Shown piece by piece: positions 45,221 through 57,346 of a stretch of 64,000 bases of DNA. Numbering within the stretch: the stretch's first letter is position 1; the number at the start of each line of letters is the position of its first letter. The translations under genes and the position numbers were made by a program. Under the pieces are notes generated by a model. That model saw only the letters and a program-made list of their open reading frames with translations. It did no database searches and was not told the origin of the DNA. Location of the stretch: the NCBI RefSeq assembly GCF_964355755.1, contig NC_092671.1, positions 25,790,070 to 25,854,069 of the forward strand, written 5' to 3'. The DNA is from Antedon mediterranea (Eukaryota; Echinodermata; Crinoidea; Comatulida; Antedonidae).

Positions 45221-46802
45221 AGATAGCCGATGTGCACCCCACGCGATTTTCTAGGATCCGCAATATATGGCTCTGAACAGTTGCAGAGCCATAGGCCTAA
45301 AATTATATGGATCTGAACACGAATTAATCGTGTAGTATTATCTTTGAATTAATTACCTCATGAAAACTTACCCCAGTCTAGATTAGCGAGTAACAAACCA
45401 CTCAATCAAATCTAAATCTGGGAGTAGTTGTCTTTGACCTTGATATAGTAATAATTGCCCTGAGCTAGTTGTCTGGGAAGGCTATAAATGGCAAATTTTA
45501 AATGACAACTGAAAATAGTGTCTTTATATTCTGCATTATAATTTGCAACATTTAGGCAGGGCCCGGGCCGACTTGACTGGGTAGGGAGTGGATGGACGGG
45601 TTCGAAGGTGCGAATAACCCGGCCCCTTTTTATTGAGTGCCCTTCAAACTATATTGCCAAGGGTATTTCCAATTCAGAACCCGACATTGCCGCACAAACG
45701 CCATTAGAAAGAGTTTCAACATGGACGCAATCAACTCGGTTCCATCACTCATTCAACCACTTGTTGTTAAAAGGTCAGTTTGCCAACTCCGTAGTAAAGA
45801 ATGTTGGTTCTTCAGTCCATACAGGAGCTGTCATGAAAACACATTGTGCGATTGAAACCCACCAGATGGCCAACGTGTATATCAATACAAATTGGCTTCG
45901 AAGAAAACCTGAACGTGTCATCAGTACCGAACCATTCCACTATGGTTGCTTCAGTTTAGATACCAGGTCATACCTGCATGGCATTATGATATTAACATTA
46001 TAAAACATGTAGGGGCCTACTGTATTTGATACTGATACATACTAATGTTTATTTCTTTAAAAAAATAACAGCCTCGTTTTATTTGAATCTCTTTATTACA
46101 GCACATGAATACGACACCGTAGGAAATAAATTCCCTAGAAGCTAGATTGTCGCCATCGATACTGATACCACCAAGACCAAAGCATGAACAAGTAAACTTT
46201 AAGGTAATGTTCAAAACCATGTCTAATGAAACTGCTCTTTCAAACAATTAATTAATGAACTTAATTATCTTGCTATAAACATTTGTGTTCTTCCTTTTTA
46301 TAGGCACTTTATGTATTAGATCAACCATCACTTGACTTTGGAAGCTAATACTATGAACCTCCAAGCTATGAATTATGTTATCGATCGTTGTTCCTGCCAT
46401 CCAGACCCGATACCACTCGTCTATCATACTCATCGGCCATCTACAACAACAAGCTGGTTATAAGCATCTTGTTCAATCACTTGCAGTCTTCAGTGCATAT
46501 CATCTTCGAAAGCCCGATTAATCTTTGTAATGCTTGCCAGAATGTGGATGCTATTTTCTGAAAGCAATGGTGTTGGGAACCAAAGTGTGACAACATTAAA
46601 TGAAACACCAGCATCTGGTGCATACTGGTTGCTATACCATATTTACCAAGCTCTGTGTGGTTTGATGCATCTTGTTGTTCACAGCATGAGCCGGCAAACT
46701 ATACTGTAATGCCTCCTAGGTGAAGATAGTGACACCTCACGAGCTTTGTGCCAATCATTATCCGTCAGACGCCACCATTACGTCATTAGTTTCAAAATGA
46801 TG
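45221..46802. other. Unassigned region with an open frame at 45608-46003 (+)
   Basis: A 131-codon + frame (with a competing 72-codon frame at 45637-45855) has no recognised domain, no signal peptide and no clear splice context. Shorter frames continue through 46440 with stops. This looks like a decayed gene of a mobile element, but I cannot name it. Short words TATGGCTCTGAAC recur at 44733, 45266 and in inverse at 43950. Confidence 0.3.
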
Positions 46803-47090
46803 TATTTATTTATTTATTTATTCATAGGAATCACCTTTATATCGGTGGCACACATTATCAGTTAATGGTGCATCCAATTTACAGACAAAATACAAATAAC
46901 ATAAGCTACAAAGTTCTAAATACTAACACATAACATCAGAACAAAATGTAAACTAATTAATTAATTAGATCTGTATGAAAATACATAATACGTAAACTGT
47001 ACAATATATATAACTACAAAAATAAAAACAGAACAACAAAAATACAGGATAATGAATAAAAATAAATAAATAAAACTTACAGATACATCA
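46803..47090 (-). repeat. Possible 3' tail of a LINE (- strand)
   Basis: On the - strand the sequence runs through ACCGATATAAAGGTGATTCC and ends in a TATGAATAAATAAATAAATA microsatellite, a common ending of CR1/L2-like elements. No reverse transcriptase is present beside it. Confidence 0.35.
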
Positions 47091-48265
47091 TGCATATGCC
47101 CCAGTTGGATCACATTCTGAATTCATCACCTTACAAACTGCCGCAATCGAACACGCAGAATTGGCTGTTGTTGATACGGATGATTATGACGGTTACACCA
47201 CTTCGTCGAATGCTTCATTCAGCGGAGAATGACAAAGCAATGTGTATTTATTACCACAACAGAGAAACATCCGAATCTTCGTTATTCGGAGAGTGGCGAA
47301 ATATATCGGTATCGTACTAAGGCCTTGGCATACATCAGCATATAACTTCATCCTCCCTGACCATCTATTGATGTTGGATTGAATCCTACCAACGGATCTT
47401 CCAATGTTATCAGTAAAAGATTTATATCCGTTACCGGTAAACATTTTACGTTTTCTATCAATTATACTTACTTATAAATCTAAATCTAAACCAAAAGTAA
47501 CAACCTCATACTTTTTATTTCTCAGAGTACGCTTGAAAAAAGTTTGTATGACGAAGTTTCTTTATATCGACTCAATTCATTAGATGGACCTCTTGTTGCT
47601 GTGAATTCCTGCATGGCCCCAATGGACAAATCGACGCAACCGATGTATGAGTTTTTAGTCACAGTCGAAGCCCGTGTACTACTGATGATATCAAGAGAAA
47701 GCAGATTATTCCCATTTATTTATGACCTTTGCAAGAAAAGTTTATTTGAATCAAGAAAGAAGATCGTCATCGAGTATGAGAAAATCCAGAACGTCTCTAG
47801 TTTGTGACTCTATCTAAAGCCATCAAATCCCAATACCCACAACTGAGTCTCGTAGAAGGTCTCCACATAGCGGTAGATATAGCAGTTTTAAGACATTTGA
47901 CTGTTAAATGTGCCCTGTCATGCCCCCCCCCCCCCGACTTATTGACTAAATTAATAGAATGAATAATCAAATTGGTTTATGAGAGAAGTGTATTAAATTT
48001 GGAAAGCTAAAAAGAAAATACAAACAAAAAACATGAAATTTCTGAAAGCACTGTGAAAATAAGAAAAAGCTAGGATTACTTTGTTTTTTTAAATATAAAA
48101 ATCGTTTGTGTGTCAAGTCATATTAATTTTAAAATGAAGTTCATCATTAATGGAATTTGTGACAGTGTTATTATTTGGGAGCTATTTTAGAGATATGTAA
48201 ATTATTATTTTGCTTTTGTTCTTCATAGAGTTATGCTGTAAATAATGTTTCCGTTACGTTTTTAG
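47091..48265. other. Unassigned region with small open frames
   Basis: A + frame at 47544-47807 (87 codons) and a - frame at 47193-47444 (83 codons) have no recognised domain. A poly-C run lies at 47924-47936. They may be remnants of a larger element also represented at 45.6-46.4 kb, but no homology was seen. Confidence 0.25.
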
Positions 48266-48372
48266 TCGCGTGGACGCGACTCTATAGTTCACTATGTCGG
48301 TCGGTCTGTCAGTCTGTCGGTCTGTCTGTCGGTCCGGTATCACTATGCGTTTTAGCACGCGACTTATGGCTG
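48266..48372. repeat. AGTCGCGTGGACGCGACT repeat with GTCGGTCTGTCT tract
   Basis: A short hairpin AGTCGCGTGGACGCGACT is followed by TATAGTTCACTATG, a run of TCGG/TCTG tetramers, then TATCACTATGCGTTTTAGCA and CGCGACTTATGG. The CGCGACT words and the TATCACTATG/TTCACTATG pair suggest a small structured repeat. Confidence 0.6.
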
Positions 48373-48924
48373 TTGGCCTTGTTTATGTTAATTTACATTT
48401 AATGTAAAACTAAAAAAACAATTATAAAATAAATCTTCAAAGCTTTAAAGAAAAACTATAATGATAATGTAAAAATAAACATAGTTATTTTGAAATTAAA
48501 TTTAACGCGCGTTAATAAAATGCCAACTAATTATTTATCATTCCTCCCGGTCGTTAGATTATCAACCAAGAAAATTCATGTTCACAGTAATGCGGATCCA
48601 AGGTAAGGGGGATTCATTCTCCTTTATCAAAATCCAGTGGCCGTTTTTACCAATAATAACACTTAAGTGTATGTATCAATGTATGCTTATTATGAAATTA
48701 AGATAAAACAAAATTGGTTACGTCATTATTAATTGCATGTTAATTTTTTTTTTCGACAATCAAACAAACTATGACATTTTCTTGGGCCGAATTAACAAAC
48801 TTAACATTAACATTCTTCTTTAAAATGAAAGTATATACTTTGACAGTGCATCATTTAAAAAATGTTTAAAGATGTCATCATAGTAACAAATTATGATTCA
48901 TTGCGGTAATGTAATATCTGCACC

Positions 48925-49092
48925 TAAAGCTTATTTTCCTGTCGACGTTATTCGACGCTATCATCGTTAACAGTTAACGACGATCCTTTGAAAACGATCA
49001 AGTTGAAGATAACGATAGCAAGTACCTTTTCCTGTAAATCGTTAACATTTCAATGTTTACGTAGAAGATCGTTGACAGGAAAACAGGCTTTA
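48925..49092. mobile_element. 168-bp MITE with TTTTCCTGTCRACG ends
   Basis: The left end TAAAGCTTATTTTCCTGTCG is the near complement of the right end CGTTGACAGGAAAACAGGCT plus TTA. Inner words CGTTAACAGTTAACGACG and TCGTTAACATTTC are further palindromic. Its right end abuts the 5S-like segment. Confidence 0.75.
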
Positions 49093-49172
49093 AGCAACGT
49101 CGGGTTCGGTTAGTCGGCCTACTATGATGGGAGACCGCCTTGGAATAGTACTGGGTGCTGTAGACTGTAGGC
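49089..49172 (+). pseudogene. 5S rRNA-derived segment (3' two-thirds)
   Basis: TTTAAGCAACGTCGGGTTCG with GTTAGT, then TGATGGGAGACCGCCTTGG, AATA, CTGGGTGCTGTAGAC follows animal 5S rRNA from about position 50 to the 3' end. It includes the internal control region (AAGCAACGTCGGG and GATGGGAGACCGCC). The 5' part is missing, and the stretch between has extra bases (CGGCCTAC). A functional 5S gene is unlikely. Confidence 0.8.
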
Positions 49173-49686
49173 TGTTACAAAATAAATTAATATCCCGTAA
49201 AATAAAATTATATTTATTGAATGTATAGATTAAATTTAATCACATAGTTTATATATTTTTAACGAATGTATTTTAATTTTGTCTGATAACTTTTCGGATC
49301 GCTTGTCAAAATCAAAATTGCCCAGGCCTATACATTGGTAATAAAATCAACAAACTATAGATTAAAAAAAAATGTTAAAAATGACTAGGCCTATTTACGT
49401 CTTTATAGTAACCACATAATTTATTGAGTTATTAAATCATTGTGAAACATTAAATAATTAAGAGACACCCGGGACTGGGTCTTCTTTAAGATTGGTCAGA
49501 TTTTTGGTAAAGAAAAAAATCTAACCGGTGCCGTTCTAATTTAAGGTTATTCTTTCAAGGCCAATATAGGGTCTACATTTTTGTTGAAATGGATTACTTG
49601 TTAACACCACCATGAAACTAAACTCCACGAGATAATTATTTGTCAAATGAAAACAAAAGTCTACAGCACCCGGTATTCCAAGGCGT
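49089..49686. mobile_element. Element bounded by inverted 5S rRNA 3' ends
   Basis: The left end is the 5S-derived segment. At 49659-49685 the complement of its last 27 bases (GTCTACAGCACCCGGTATTC, CAAGGCG) closes the unit. The A/T-rich 480-bp interior has no frame. It could be a 5S-derived SINE pair in inverted order or a foldback that captured a 5S end. Confidence 0.55.
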
Positions 49687-50378
49687 AATATGGCCGTAGA
49701 CAATTTTATACATTGGAAACTTTTATCTTATCATTCACCTGCATTTAGTATACTGCTCTCTTTTTAAAGAGGGCAGTATACCATAATATTAAAATATTTT
49801 AAAATATTTAGCGTTCAGTGTGTGACGCTGCAGCCAAAATCTGAGGAATTTGCTCATTTACATATTCCTTCAATGAGACAGGTGCTTTGCCATATTGGCA
49901 GACGATGGGTTGTTCTTTTCTCATTTCGTAGTACATGTTTGGGTTATGCGGACATCCTATGTACAGTCGCTGTTAAATGCTGTTGTTTTGGTTGTTGAAA
50001 ATGTTGGTAAGTTTTACATTAATCATCATAACAGCTATAATTATTAGTGTAACGAATTAACTTTTTTCGACATCAAAAGTGACGCCTAACTGTAGATTAC
50101 GGTGCGGCGTGATGTGCCATTACACACAATGTCTACCACCATTTGTTTAAATTCGTTTAAATTAAAAGATATTCTGAGCTACTTGTTTGTGTATTGTAAA
50201 TGTTATTTAAAATGATGCACAGCTCTTTAAAATTCTTGAATAACAATATGGTAATTGAAACTAAAGAAGATACAAGATGATACATGTTTTTCTTCGTGGG
50301 TCTTGCCTGAATTAGCCTGGTTAAATATGCATCTAATTTAACAATGAGTTTTCTTTAGGTGAGACATGTGCAATTCAG

Positions 50379-50412
50379 TATAAAAGCGAGTTAACAATTT
50401 TTCGATTCAGTT
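50379..50412 (+). promoter_or_regulatory. TATA box and initiator with ideal spacing
   Basis: TATAAAAG at 50379-50386 is followed by a TCAGTT initiator at 50407-50412, so its A lies 30 bases from the first T of the TATA box. The first downstream ATG (50430) opens only 24 codons, and a GGG|GTAAGT donor-like site follows at about 50526. This fits the promoter of a short or spliced transcript; the gene it would drive is not recognised. Confidence 0.45.
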
Positions 50413-51140
50413 GTACTTCTGCTCTCAATATGAATATGAACGTAGAGGACGGTAGCCAGATGTATTTCATGCCGGACTGCAACCACATAATGGCATCTAT
50501 ATGATGTCATAGAATAAATTGTATGGGGTAAGTATGCCATTATATTTACTACTGTTAATTTACTAGCCCTCTTTTATTTGTACTATGTTTCTTTTAAGGT
50601 GTAATCATTAAGAAGTTAATTATGGTTTTTAAGGATATGTCCGGACACTTCTCATTTTATTTCTATCTGGTTTTATGACCACCGTTATCACATTTATTCA
50701 GCAACATATATTTACATTGCTATATACAATATTGCAGCGATCTTACTTTTTGTAGTTGTAAGACCCTCTGAAGAAGAAATAACCTTAAATTTGCAGTAAA
50801 AATAACTCAAATTTAAAATGGTAAAACGAAAACATACGTAAAGATTATATAGGCCTAATCATCAAATACTATTTTTTAAATAGATATAATTGCCACTCAA
50901 ATCTTTTTTCAAAACTCTCTTGCCCTATAGAATTGCATGTTTCCATTCTACATTAAAATGCTCATTTATCGACCCCATACGTGATGGTTAATGTAAAGTT
51001 AACCAGTCCTAAGTTTGAAAATTCATAGTGACGCATCTTGATGGTACCACAATATTCGTTTGCGTATATCTTCAATTAGTCTTAGTCGATTATTGACGAA
51101 TTTACTGTAAATCCAAATAAAATACACTGTTGATTTACAG

Positions 51141-51374
51141 GAATCTGATTTGTACATGCCTATAATGAAATGCTTTCGGTCTGTATTGTATTCCAATAGT
51201 TTTATGGTGAATAGATTTAGTTTCAGCTGTGTTTCCTACAAACACCAATTGTATACAAAAGTAAAACTAGTATGCGTGTCTAGTACGTTAGATGACGATG
51301 ACATTATTTTGTACACAAATATGTACAGTTTTGATGATCGAAAACTTGTCGAAAACTTGTCTCATGTCGATTAA
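51141..51374 (+). other. Open frame after an acceptor-like site
   Basis: TTGATTTACAG ends at 51140 and a frame of 77 codons stays open to a TAA at 51372-51374. Its product (VNRFSFSCVSYKHQ, STLDDDDIILYTN) matches nothing I know. It could be the second exon of the transcript suggested at 50379, but the upstream ATG frame is closed before the donor. It may be non-coding. Confidence 0.15.
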
Positions 51375-51574
51375 TGATCGTTTCCATCGTCGTCCTATGC
51401 CTAACCCATTTCACTTTCTTCAGCATTAATTACCACCAGGTGCTGGTCCCATCACCAGTATGTTAGGCTTGGTGATTCTTGTTTCATTGTCAAATTTCGT
51501 AAGATCACAATATGATTTCTTAATATCTTTTTGTAGGCCTAATGTCAATATCAATGGAATTATTATTTCTTCAG

Positions 51575-52085
51575 TTAAATTTGTGCAGTAATTTTATTCT
51601 CCAGCTGATTCCTACCAAATGAATCTCGTAGTTCATCCTTTGTATTCACGCTCCTTCCCAACCTACGTTTTCGTTATAGAACTTCCAATAACCCACCATA
51701 CTTTTGTGTGGAAATTTGAATCGGAGATCCTTTCATGCAACACGCCCTTTGCGTTAACACCGTTCTTTTAACATTTAATAAATTTCTTCAATGTAAAAAG
51801 TAATTCTATTCTCCAGCCAATGGTAATTTAATTATCCCAAAAAAATCCTAGCAAGTGAATGTCATAGTTCACCCAGGGAGTGGTTGTACCGTTTGTATTT
51901 ACGCTCCTTCCCAACCTACATTTTCGTCATAGAACTTTCAATAACAGTCTAATCTCTAATAACTTCTGACCAACCACGCCTGATACGTTTTGTGTGGTGT
52001 AAATAAGAGATTCTTTTACGCCTTTTGCTTTAACACAGTTTTTTAAACATTTTAATATAGTTCTTCAATGTAAAATTAACAATAC
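51575..52085. repeat. Two diverged direct repeats of about 250 bp
   Basis: TTCTATTCTCCAGC or TTTATTCTCCAGC, TACGCTCCTTCCCAACCTAC (CACGCTCC in the first), TTTCGTTATAGAACTT or TTTCGTCATAGAACTT, and TTTTAACATTTAATA with TTCTTCAATGTAAAA occur in the same order in both halves. Confidence 0.75.
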
Positions 52086-53299
52086 ACCCTCCAAAAAATA
52101 CCATGCCACCTGTATCTATTTATCCAATGTCTTTATGTCTGTCATACTTGTACTATATATTTAGGCATATGCAATGGATAGTTTCAAACCTTATGATACC
52201 ATTGATATCTAGAACATAATCTGAATTGAAAATGAAAAAAAAAGTAATTCTGAAATGAAAGTATTGGTAACATGTTCAAAAATCATAATTAGTGTTTATC
52301 CAATGCATATTGAATGAGAGTATAGAAGGTTGGACAAACCTTGAAGAAATGAACAAAATGGACTGCATATGGGACATCTTGAACGTCACAAGTTAATAAC
52401 AATACAGAATATTTAACAAAATCAATTGCTAAAGGATGGAGATCTTGCGCATCACCAACTACAAGCTACATACAAAACTGAACAAGATAGCTTTCTGTAC
52501 TGTATATTTCTTGAAATGAAAAAAAAGATTTTCTAAAATTAGTAGGACCGTATTACATTACAATTAACCATATCTGGTGACTGTTTTGACAATCCGGAAT
52601 GCAAGTCCATTTCCAACGATGTTAATACGAAATTACACATTTGATAAAATGAAGAACAATATTGATTGCTTGGATAAAGGCTACCTGTATTCGAATTCTA
52701 AATACAAAGAGAGTGTACGTACAGACATCTGAAGATTGAACACTGTAATATATCTATGTTTGCAATGTAACTGGATTGGAGACTAGATGGCTGAACACAT
52801 GGAGAAACACCCGTCATCTTGTATATACTGCGAACGTTGAGATTTGACTATTTACAAAAACTATACATAAAAACTTTATGCATTGCCCTTTCACTTTCAC
52901 ACTATTAAAAGCATTGTTATTAATATTACATTTCGGAAATTTCAATGTATTTTTAGTCATTATAAATAAGAATATAATAAAATAAGTAAGGTTTGATACT
53001 GAAATTAATAATGTCAATGTAAGAATACAGTACAGTATTTTCTTCACTCAACATTTCTGCGTCTTCTGTGTAATGCAGTGGCTGGATTCTACCTTTAGTT
53101 GCTTGCACTCAACTTGTTCTTCTTTATTAAAATGTTGTATATATTATGTTCCAATCCAATTCCAATTCCCAGCTTAACGCACGCCTGATAAATGTCTTTT
53201 CCATCTTTTCTGTCCTTATCAGTCTTGGAAATCTTATTCTTTTTACCTAGATTAGAATCTAGCAAGCTAGTTTACTTTTGGGGACCAGCCCCACGCACC

Positions 53300-53950
53300 A
53301 GTTTACAAACGCTGTTAAAATTAATCCATTTAGAATTTTGATTTTTATTTTTAGTTTTAGCCTTGCTGTAGCAGTTGTTAATGCCACAATAACTACATTT
53401 ACTTTCTTGTTGATCTTTATACATTGTTGCTCATCTTCAAACTTACCATATAGAAATAAACATCAGTTTGGCCAAGAATCGTAGACCAGTATTCTAGGCA
53501 ATAGAGTCCTTACTTTATAACTACCAAAAACACGTCTCCTTGAATTTGGCTTCAACAAGTTTCAGGAAAACAGGCGGAGGCCATGGTCATTGAATTGTAA
53601 GAAAACTGATTTACTCCTTCCTATACCATTATCAAGAACAGGTCTTTTTGACAGATGGCTTTAGCCAGGAGTCAATGAAACGAATAGTGGTACCTATAAC
53701 TTTAGTGGACATTTTCTTACGACCATTAGTTAAAACATCTAGAATACAAATAACGCATGACAAAGTAACTATCATAACCTTGATAAATGTGGCCAAATAC
53801 ATGTAATATTTTGAATGTAAGGATATTTTGTGAAGTGTAGATTGTCTTTGCTAATCCGGCAATAACTATAAGTTCCTCAATACCGCAAACACCACGATTG
53901 ACACTGGCTCTCAACATTAGATTCGTGAAACACCGACAACCAAAGCCATT
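53300..53950 (-). pseudogene. Polinton/Maverick DNA polymerase B fragment
   Basis: Two pieces are visible. At 53726-53917 (-) the frame carries YDSYFVMRYLYS, the exonuclease-domain signature of the protein-primed DNA polymerase B of Polintons, followed by a piece with TTIRFIDSW (about 53650-53700). At 53340-53520 the sequence is a diverged duplicate of 54809-55090 from the palm region. The order exonuclease after palm on this strand shows that these are rearranged pieces of separate copies. Stops and frameshifts abound. Confidence 0.75.
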
Positions 53951-54564
53951 TGCACAGAATGTTTTTATTATCCTTTTTGGTTCTAATTAAGGATCTGATG
54001 TCTAGGTGAACTAAATCAATGCCAGGTTTAAATTACCCACCATGCATAGGCATATGTATAATATTAAACACTAATTCACCTACTAAAATGTTCATATGAG
54101 ATTGTAAAAGTAGAAATAGCTGAAAAATAACTTCAGTGTTAATTTTTCCATTGAAAAACCCACACACCATTTCACCAACGCAGTTACAATTTTAATTCAC
54201 CTCCCCCCTTAAGAAAGTTTCCATTGTTTATTTATTTCCGCTAGATTATCATTTATATAACATCGTGTACAATAACTCTAGTGTATGAAACCTTGTATAT
54301 ATAATTATTATATACTTTATTATTATAGGCCTATATAAATATTTATTTCTATTTTTACTTTTTAAAAACTGTTATCAATTGTTATACATCAAAATAAGTG
54401 ACTATTCAGCAGAATGATAAATTTAGTAAAAAACAAATAAGAGAAAAAAAAAACAAACACAAATATGATTACACATTTTTTTTATGTTCAAAAATGTGTA
54501 CATAAAAAATGTGTGCTGAAAAAACAACTTAAAAAATTTGTTAAGAAATGTACAGATACTTACA

Positions 54565-55600
54565 TTACATAACATAACCATATGGAACTGTTCTAAAATC
54601 ATCGATTATTATTCGTTTGTTATACACAATACGATAATCTTTACTATCGTACTTTCTTTTTTGATCCCCCAGTGGAGAAATAATTTCCATCGTTAGGGCT
54701 AATTTCATTGGTGGTCGCCATTCTCCAGGTTTAGATGTAAATACACAAGAATCGGTGTCGTAGTACAGCACATGGTCTTGCAACTTTTCCAATAAGTCGT
54801 AGAGCTTTTAGCCTTGCTGTAGCAGTAGTAAATGCCGCCATAACAACATTCACTTTCTTGTTTACCTTTACAAATTGTTGTTCGTCTTCATATTTCATTT
54901 CTGCTAAATCGTCATTGTCATCATGTACAATAACTTTGGGTCCGAAAACTTGTCATAAATGTCATTTGGTTCAGAGGTAAATAAAGTTCTTGTAAAATTT
55001 TCACTCTGTCCAAATTTTTCCCAGAAGGAATTTAGCATAAGTTTTGCCAATGATCGTAGACTAGCATTGTAGGTAATAGAGTCCTTATCGAGTTTAATAT
55101 TTCGGAGTTATACTCCCTCTTCTGCTTAAAATTCCATGAAACAGTAACATTCCTAATTACATAGCCAACTTCAACAGCTATCTCTATCTCCGTTGATACC
55201 CATATCCCCGTCAGGCATCTTTCATTTTTATCATGGTTGCCTGATTCCTGATCAACGCATGTTCGACATAAAGGAAACATACGTTTTCCATTACTCCTAC
55301 AATATAAGGAAGAACAGGGTGAAGCAGCTTTTTTGGAGGACTAACTGTGCATTGAACCAGGCCACGAATATCTGTAGACATATCTTTGAAAGCTAACTTT
55401 TCAGGATGTCCTATCGGATATTTATTAGTTGACCATATACACCGTTGTATTAGTGGCACTCGCAATATGCGGTGCGGTCCAGCAAACAAAGCAGAACACT
55501 TACATGTTTTACAATCAAGTTGTAAACTTTATGCTAGCACCATAAACATTGATTCTGATAAGGCCTGTTCAGTATTCTTAACTGAAAAAGGTGTGAAAGA
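54565..55600 (-). pseudogene. Polinton/Maverick DNA polymerase B, palm and C-terminal fragment
   Basis: Reading down the - strand: GLVQCTVSPPKKLLHPVLPY (about 55300-55370), a frameshift, FPLCRTC and LTGIWVSTEIEIAVEVGYVI (55280-55140), the motif B block LAKLMLNSFWEKFGQ (about 55010-55055), then several stops, and finally the catalytic motif C YYDTDS with KPGEWRPP (54792-54700). Polintons are large self-synthesising DNA transposons related to double-stranded DNA viruses. No integrase or capsid gene was recognised nearby. The copy is clearly dead. Confidence 0.85.
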
Positions 55601-56003
55601 CATAACATGAAATATAATATAATAATAATAATAATAATATAATATATTGTGAACTCGTATGATAATAATTATATTTCATGTTATCAGACGACTGCTAAAC
55701 ACACCATGCATAATGTATCGCTAGTTGTTAGTACACAATTATTTGCTTTAACTTTACATATCCCGAGATATCTTCTGCCATCTTTTCCAAAGAGTTCCAT
55801 AGAGATATGGACGTATGCAACTCTGACAATACTTTGTCTTTATAGTAAATGCAGTTTAGCCAATTGGATTTACATTTTCATTTAATTTTCAATTCTTCTG
55901 AAGTTAAACATTTGTTCTTCTTGACGATATCTTTAATTAAGATGATATCACTAATGCTCCCAAATTTCAATATACTGGTACTAGGAAACGTCAGATAAAA
56001 AGA

Positions 56004-56123
56004 TGTTGTTCCCACTAGGACGAATCGAAAGTTGTATGCGCAACGCAAGGGAGTTGATTAATGGTTAGCAAAAGTTCGGATAATGAATAGCTTTTGATTG
56101 CGTTGTGTGGGAACCAAGCTTAA
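56004..56123. repeat. MITE of the GTTCCCACT family, copy D
   Basis: GTTGTTCCCACTAGGACGAA opens it and GTTGTGTGGGAACCAAGCTT closes it, with GCGCAACGCAAGGGAGTTGA and TTCGGATAATGAATAG inside. The centre is more diverged than in copies A-C. Confidence 0.7.
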
Positions 56124-56411
56124 CGCGCAGCTATATCAGGTCTTGAAAAAAACGTTACGCTAGGAAGAACAATTATGTCACAGAAGTCTTTGATGATAGA
56201 TCACCTAAACCTTCTTTGCGTGGTCTGATAGTTCGGTCAATAATTGTTGCTCTAAATAATAATGATCGCCTGCTGCTAGGGTGCGTCATTTAATGAATGT
56301 TCAAATAAAGTTTGGATAATGTCGTAAATTTTACGTTAAATCTTGCTATTCCTGTGCCATCCATCTGAGCAATATCTTATAAAAAATATAAATATTTATT
56401 TTGTTGGCTTA

Positions 56412-57346
56412 TTAAACAACCTCGATTACTGCTTGTGTGCTTGATTTTTGTAAGGTTCGTCTTCCATGTATGGGGCAGTCGGGAGAATATTGAAAGCCTT
56501 TCTTAAAATACTCTAGCCCTGGTCTATATCGCCTCAACATAGTTATTCTATCCCGTGTTGCTCGTCCTATTGTGTTTGCTGCCCGCTTTGATTGCTGTAA
56601 AGATGCACTTGTCTGAGCCGTCATCTTCTGTTCACTTGGATTAGACCTAATTAATACAAGATTAATATAAGATAATACAATGCATGAATATATTATATTG
56701 ATTTTACTTTTATATATGATTATATAATTAGACCAGTTTCATTTCAGATGAGTTATTTCAATAATACTGAATTTAAAAAACGACATCATGTGAATAATTC
56801 TTTCAGTTGGTCACCTACAAACAGACGTGAAGCTTGGTTGCCACTATAGAAAAATCCCATCGCAACGTAACGACTCAACGTTAGAAAATATTCTTCTATT
56901 TTTGCATCTTACGAGAAATTGAAATACGCAAACGGTATAATTTACGTCTGCCTCACTGCTCATACGTGGTCTTCACCCACTTACGACACGCAAGGTTATG
57001 TTCTTACGGCAATTTTGCGTCGATACGTTGCGTATACGTCCTTGCGTAAATGGTCACCTAGCTTAATTAAATAGAACAGTACCACACATAAGGTTACCGT
57101 GAATTTGCCATAGGTCTATCGCTAGTTGAGGCGCGAAGCGGTGGAGATGCTGACGCCTCTGATAAAACTGACTCGGTTGTGTTACTTGACCTTAGCTTGT
57201 ACTTTTTTAATTTGCAGTAGTAGTGCCAGCGCTTGAAGACTGTAAATAACATTATTCCTAGGACAACAGAGACGATTACTGGCATTACAAAAATGAGCGA
57301 TGACGTACTGTCATACGTAATGTAAAGGTGAATGGGTAAATAGAAT
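56412..57346 (-). CDS. Last two exons of a single-pass membrane protein of unknown family
   Basis: Exons 57346-57098 and 56646-56412 join in frame (CG|G, phase 2) with AG acceptors after pyrimidine-rich tracts and a GT donor (CACG|GTAACC); stop TAA at 56412-56414. The first codon shown is incomplete, so more exons lie upstream. Visible order: a short extracellular end (YLPIHLYITYDSTSS), one hydrophobic segment LIFVMPVIVSVVLGIMLFTV, a basic stop-transfer KRWHYYCKLKKYK, then about 110 cytoplasmic residues rich in Ser/Thr/Ala, then YRPGLEYFKKGFQYSPDCPI and HGRRT. The topology would be type I. I do not recognise the family. Its N-terminal exons were not found before 64 kb. Confidence 0.75.
56829..57064. 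repeat. Relic of the GTTCCCACT family, copy F
   Basis: GAAGCTTGGTTGCCACTATA at the left and ATACGTCCTTGCGTAAATGG with TCACCTAGCTT at the right are the outer ends. TCGCAACGTAACGACTCAACG and GTCGATACGTTGCGTATACG lie inside. It is longer than the other copies and lies in the intron between the two membrane-protein exons. Confidence 0.5.

Noticed and set aside
49089-49172. A functional 5S rRNA gene
   Set aside because: The 5' third is absent and the middle has extra bases; no poly-T terminator follows directly.
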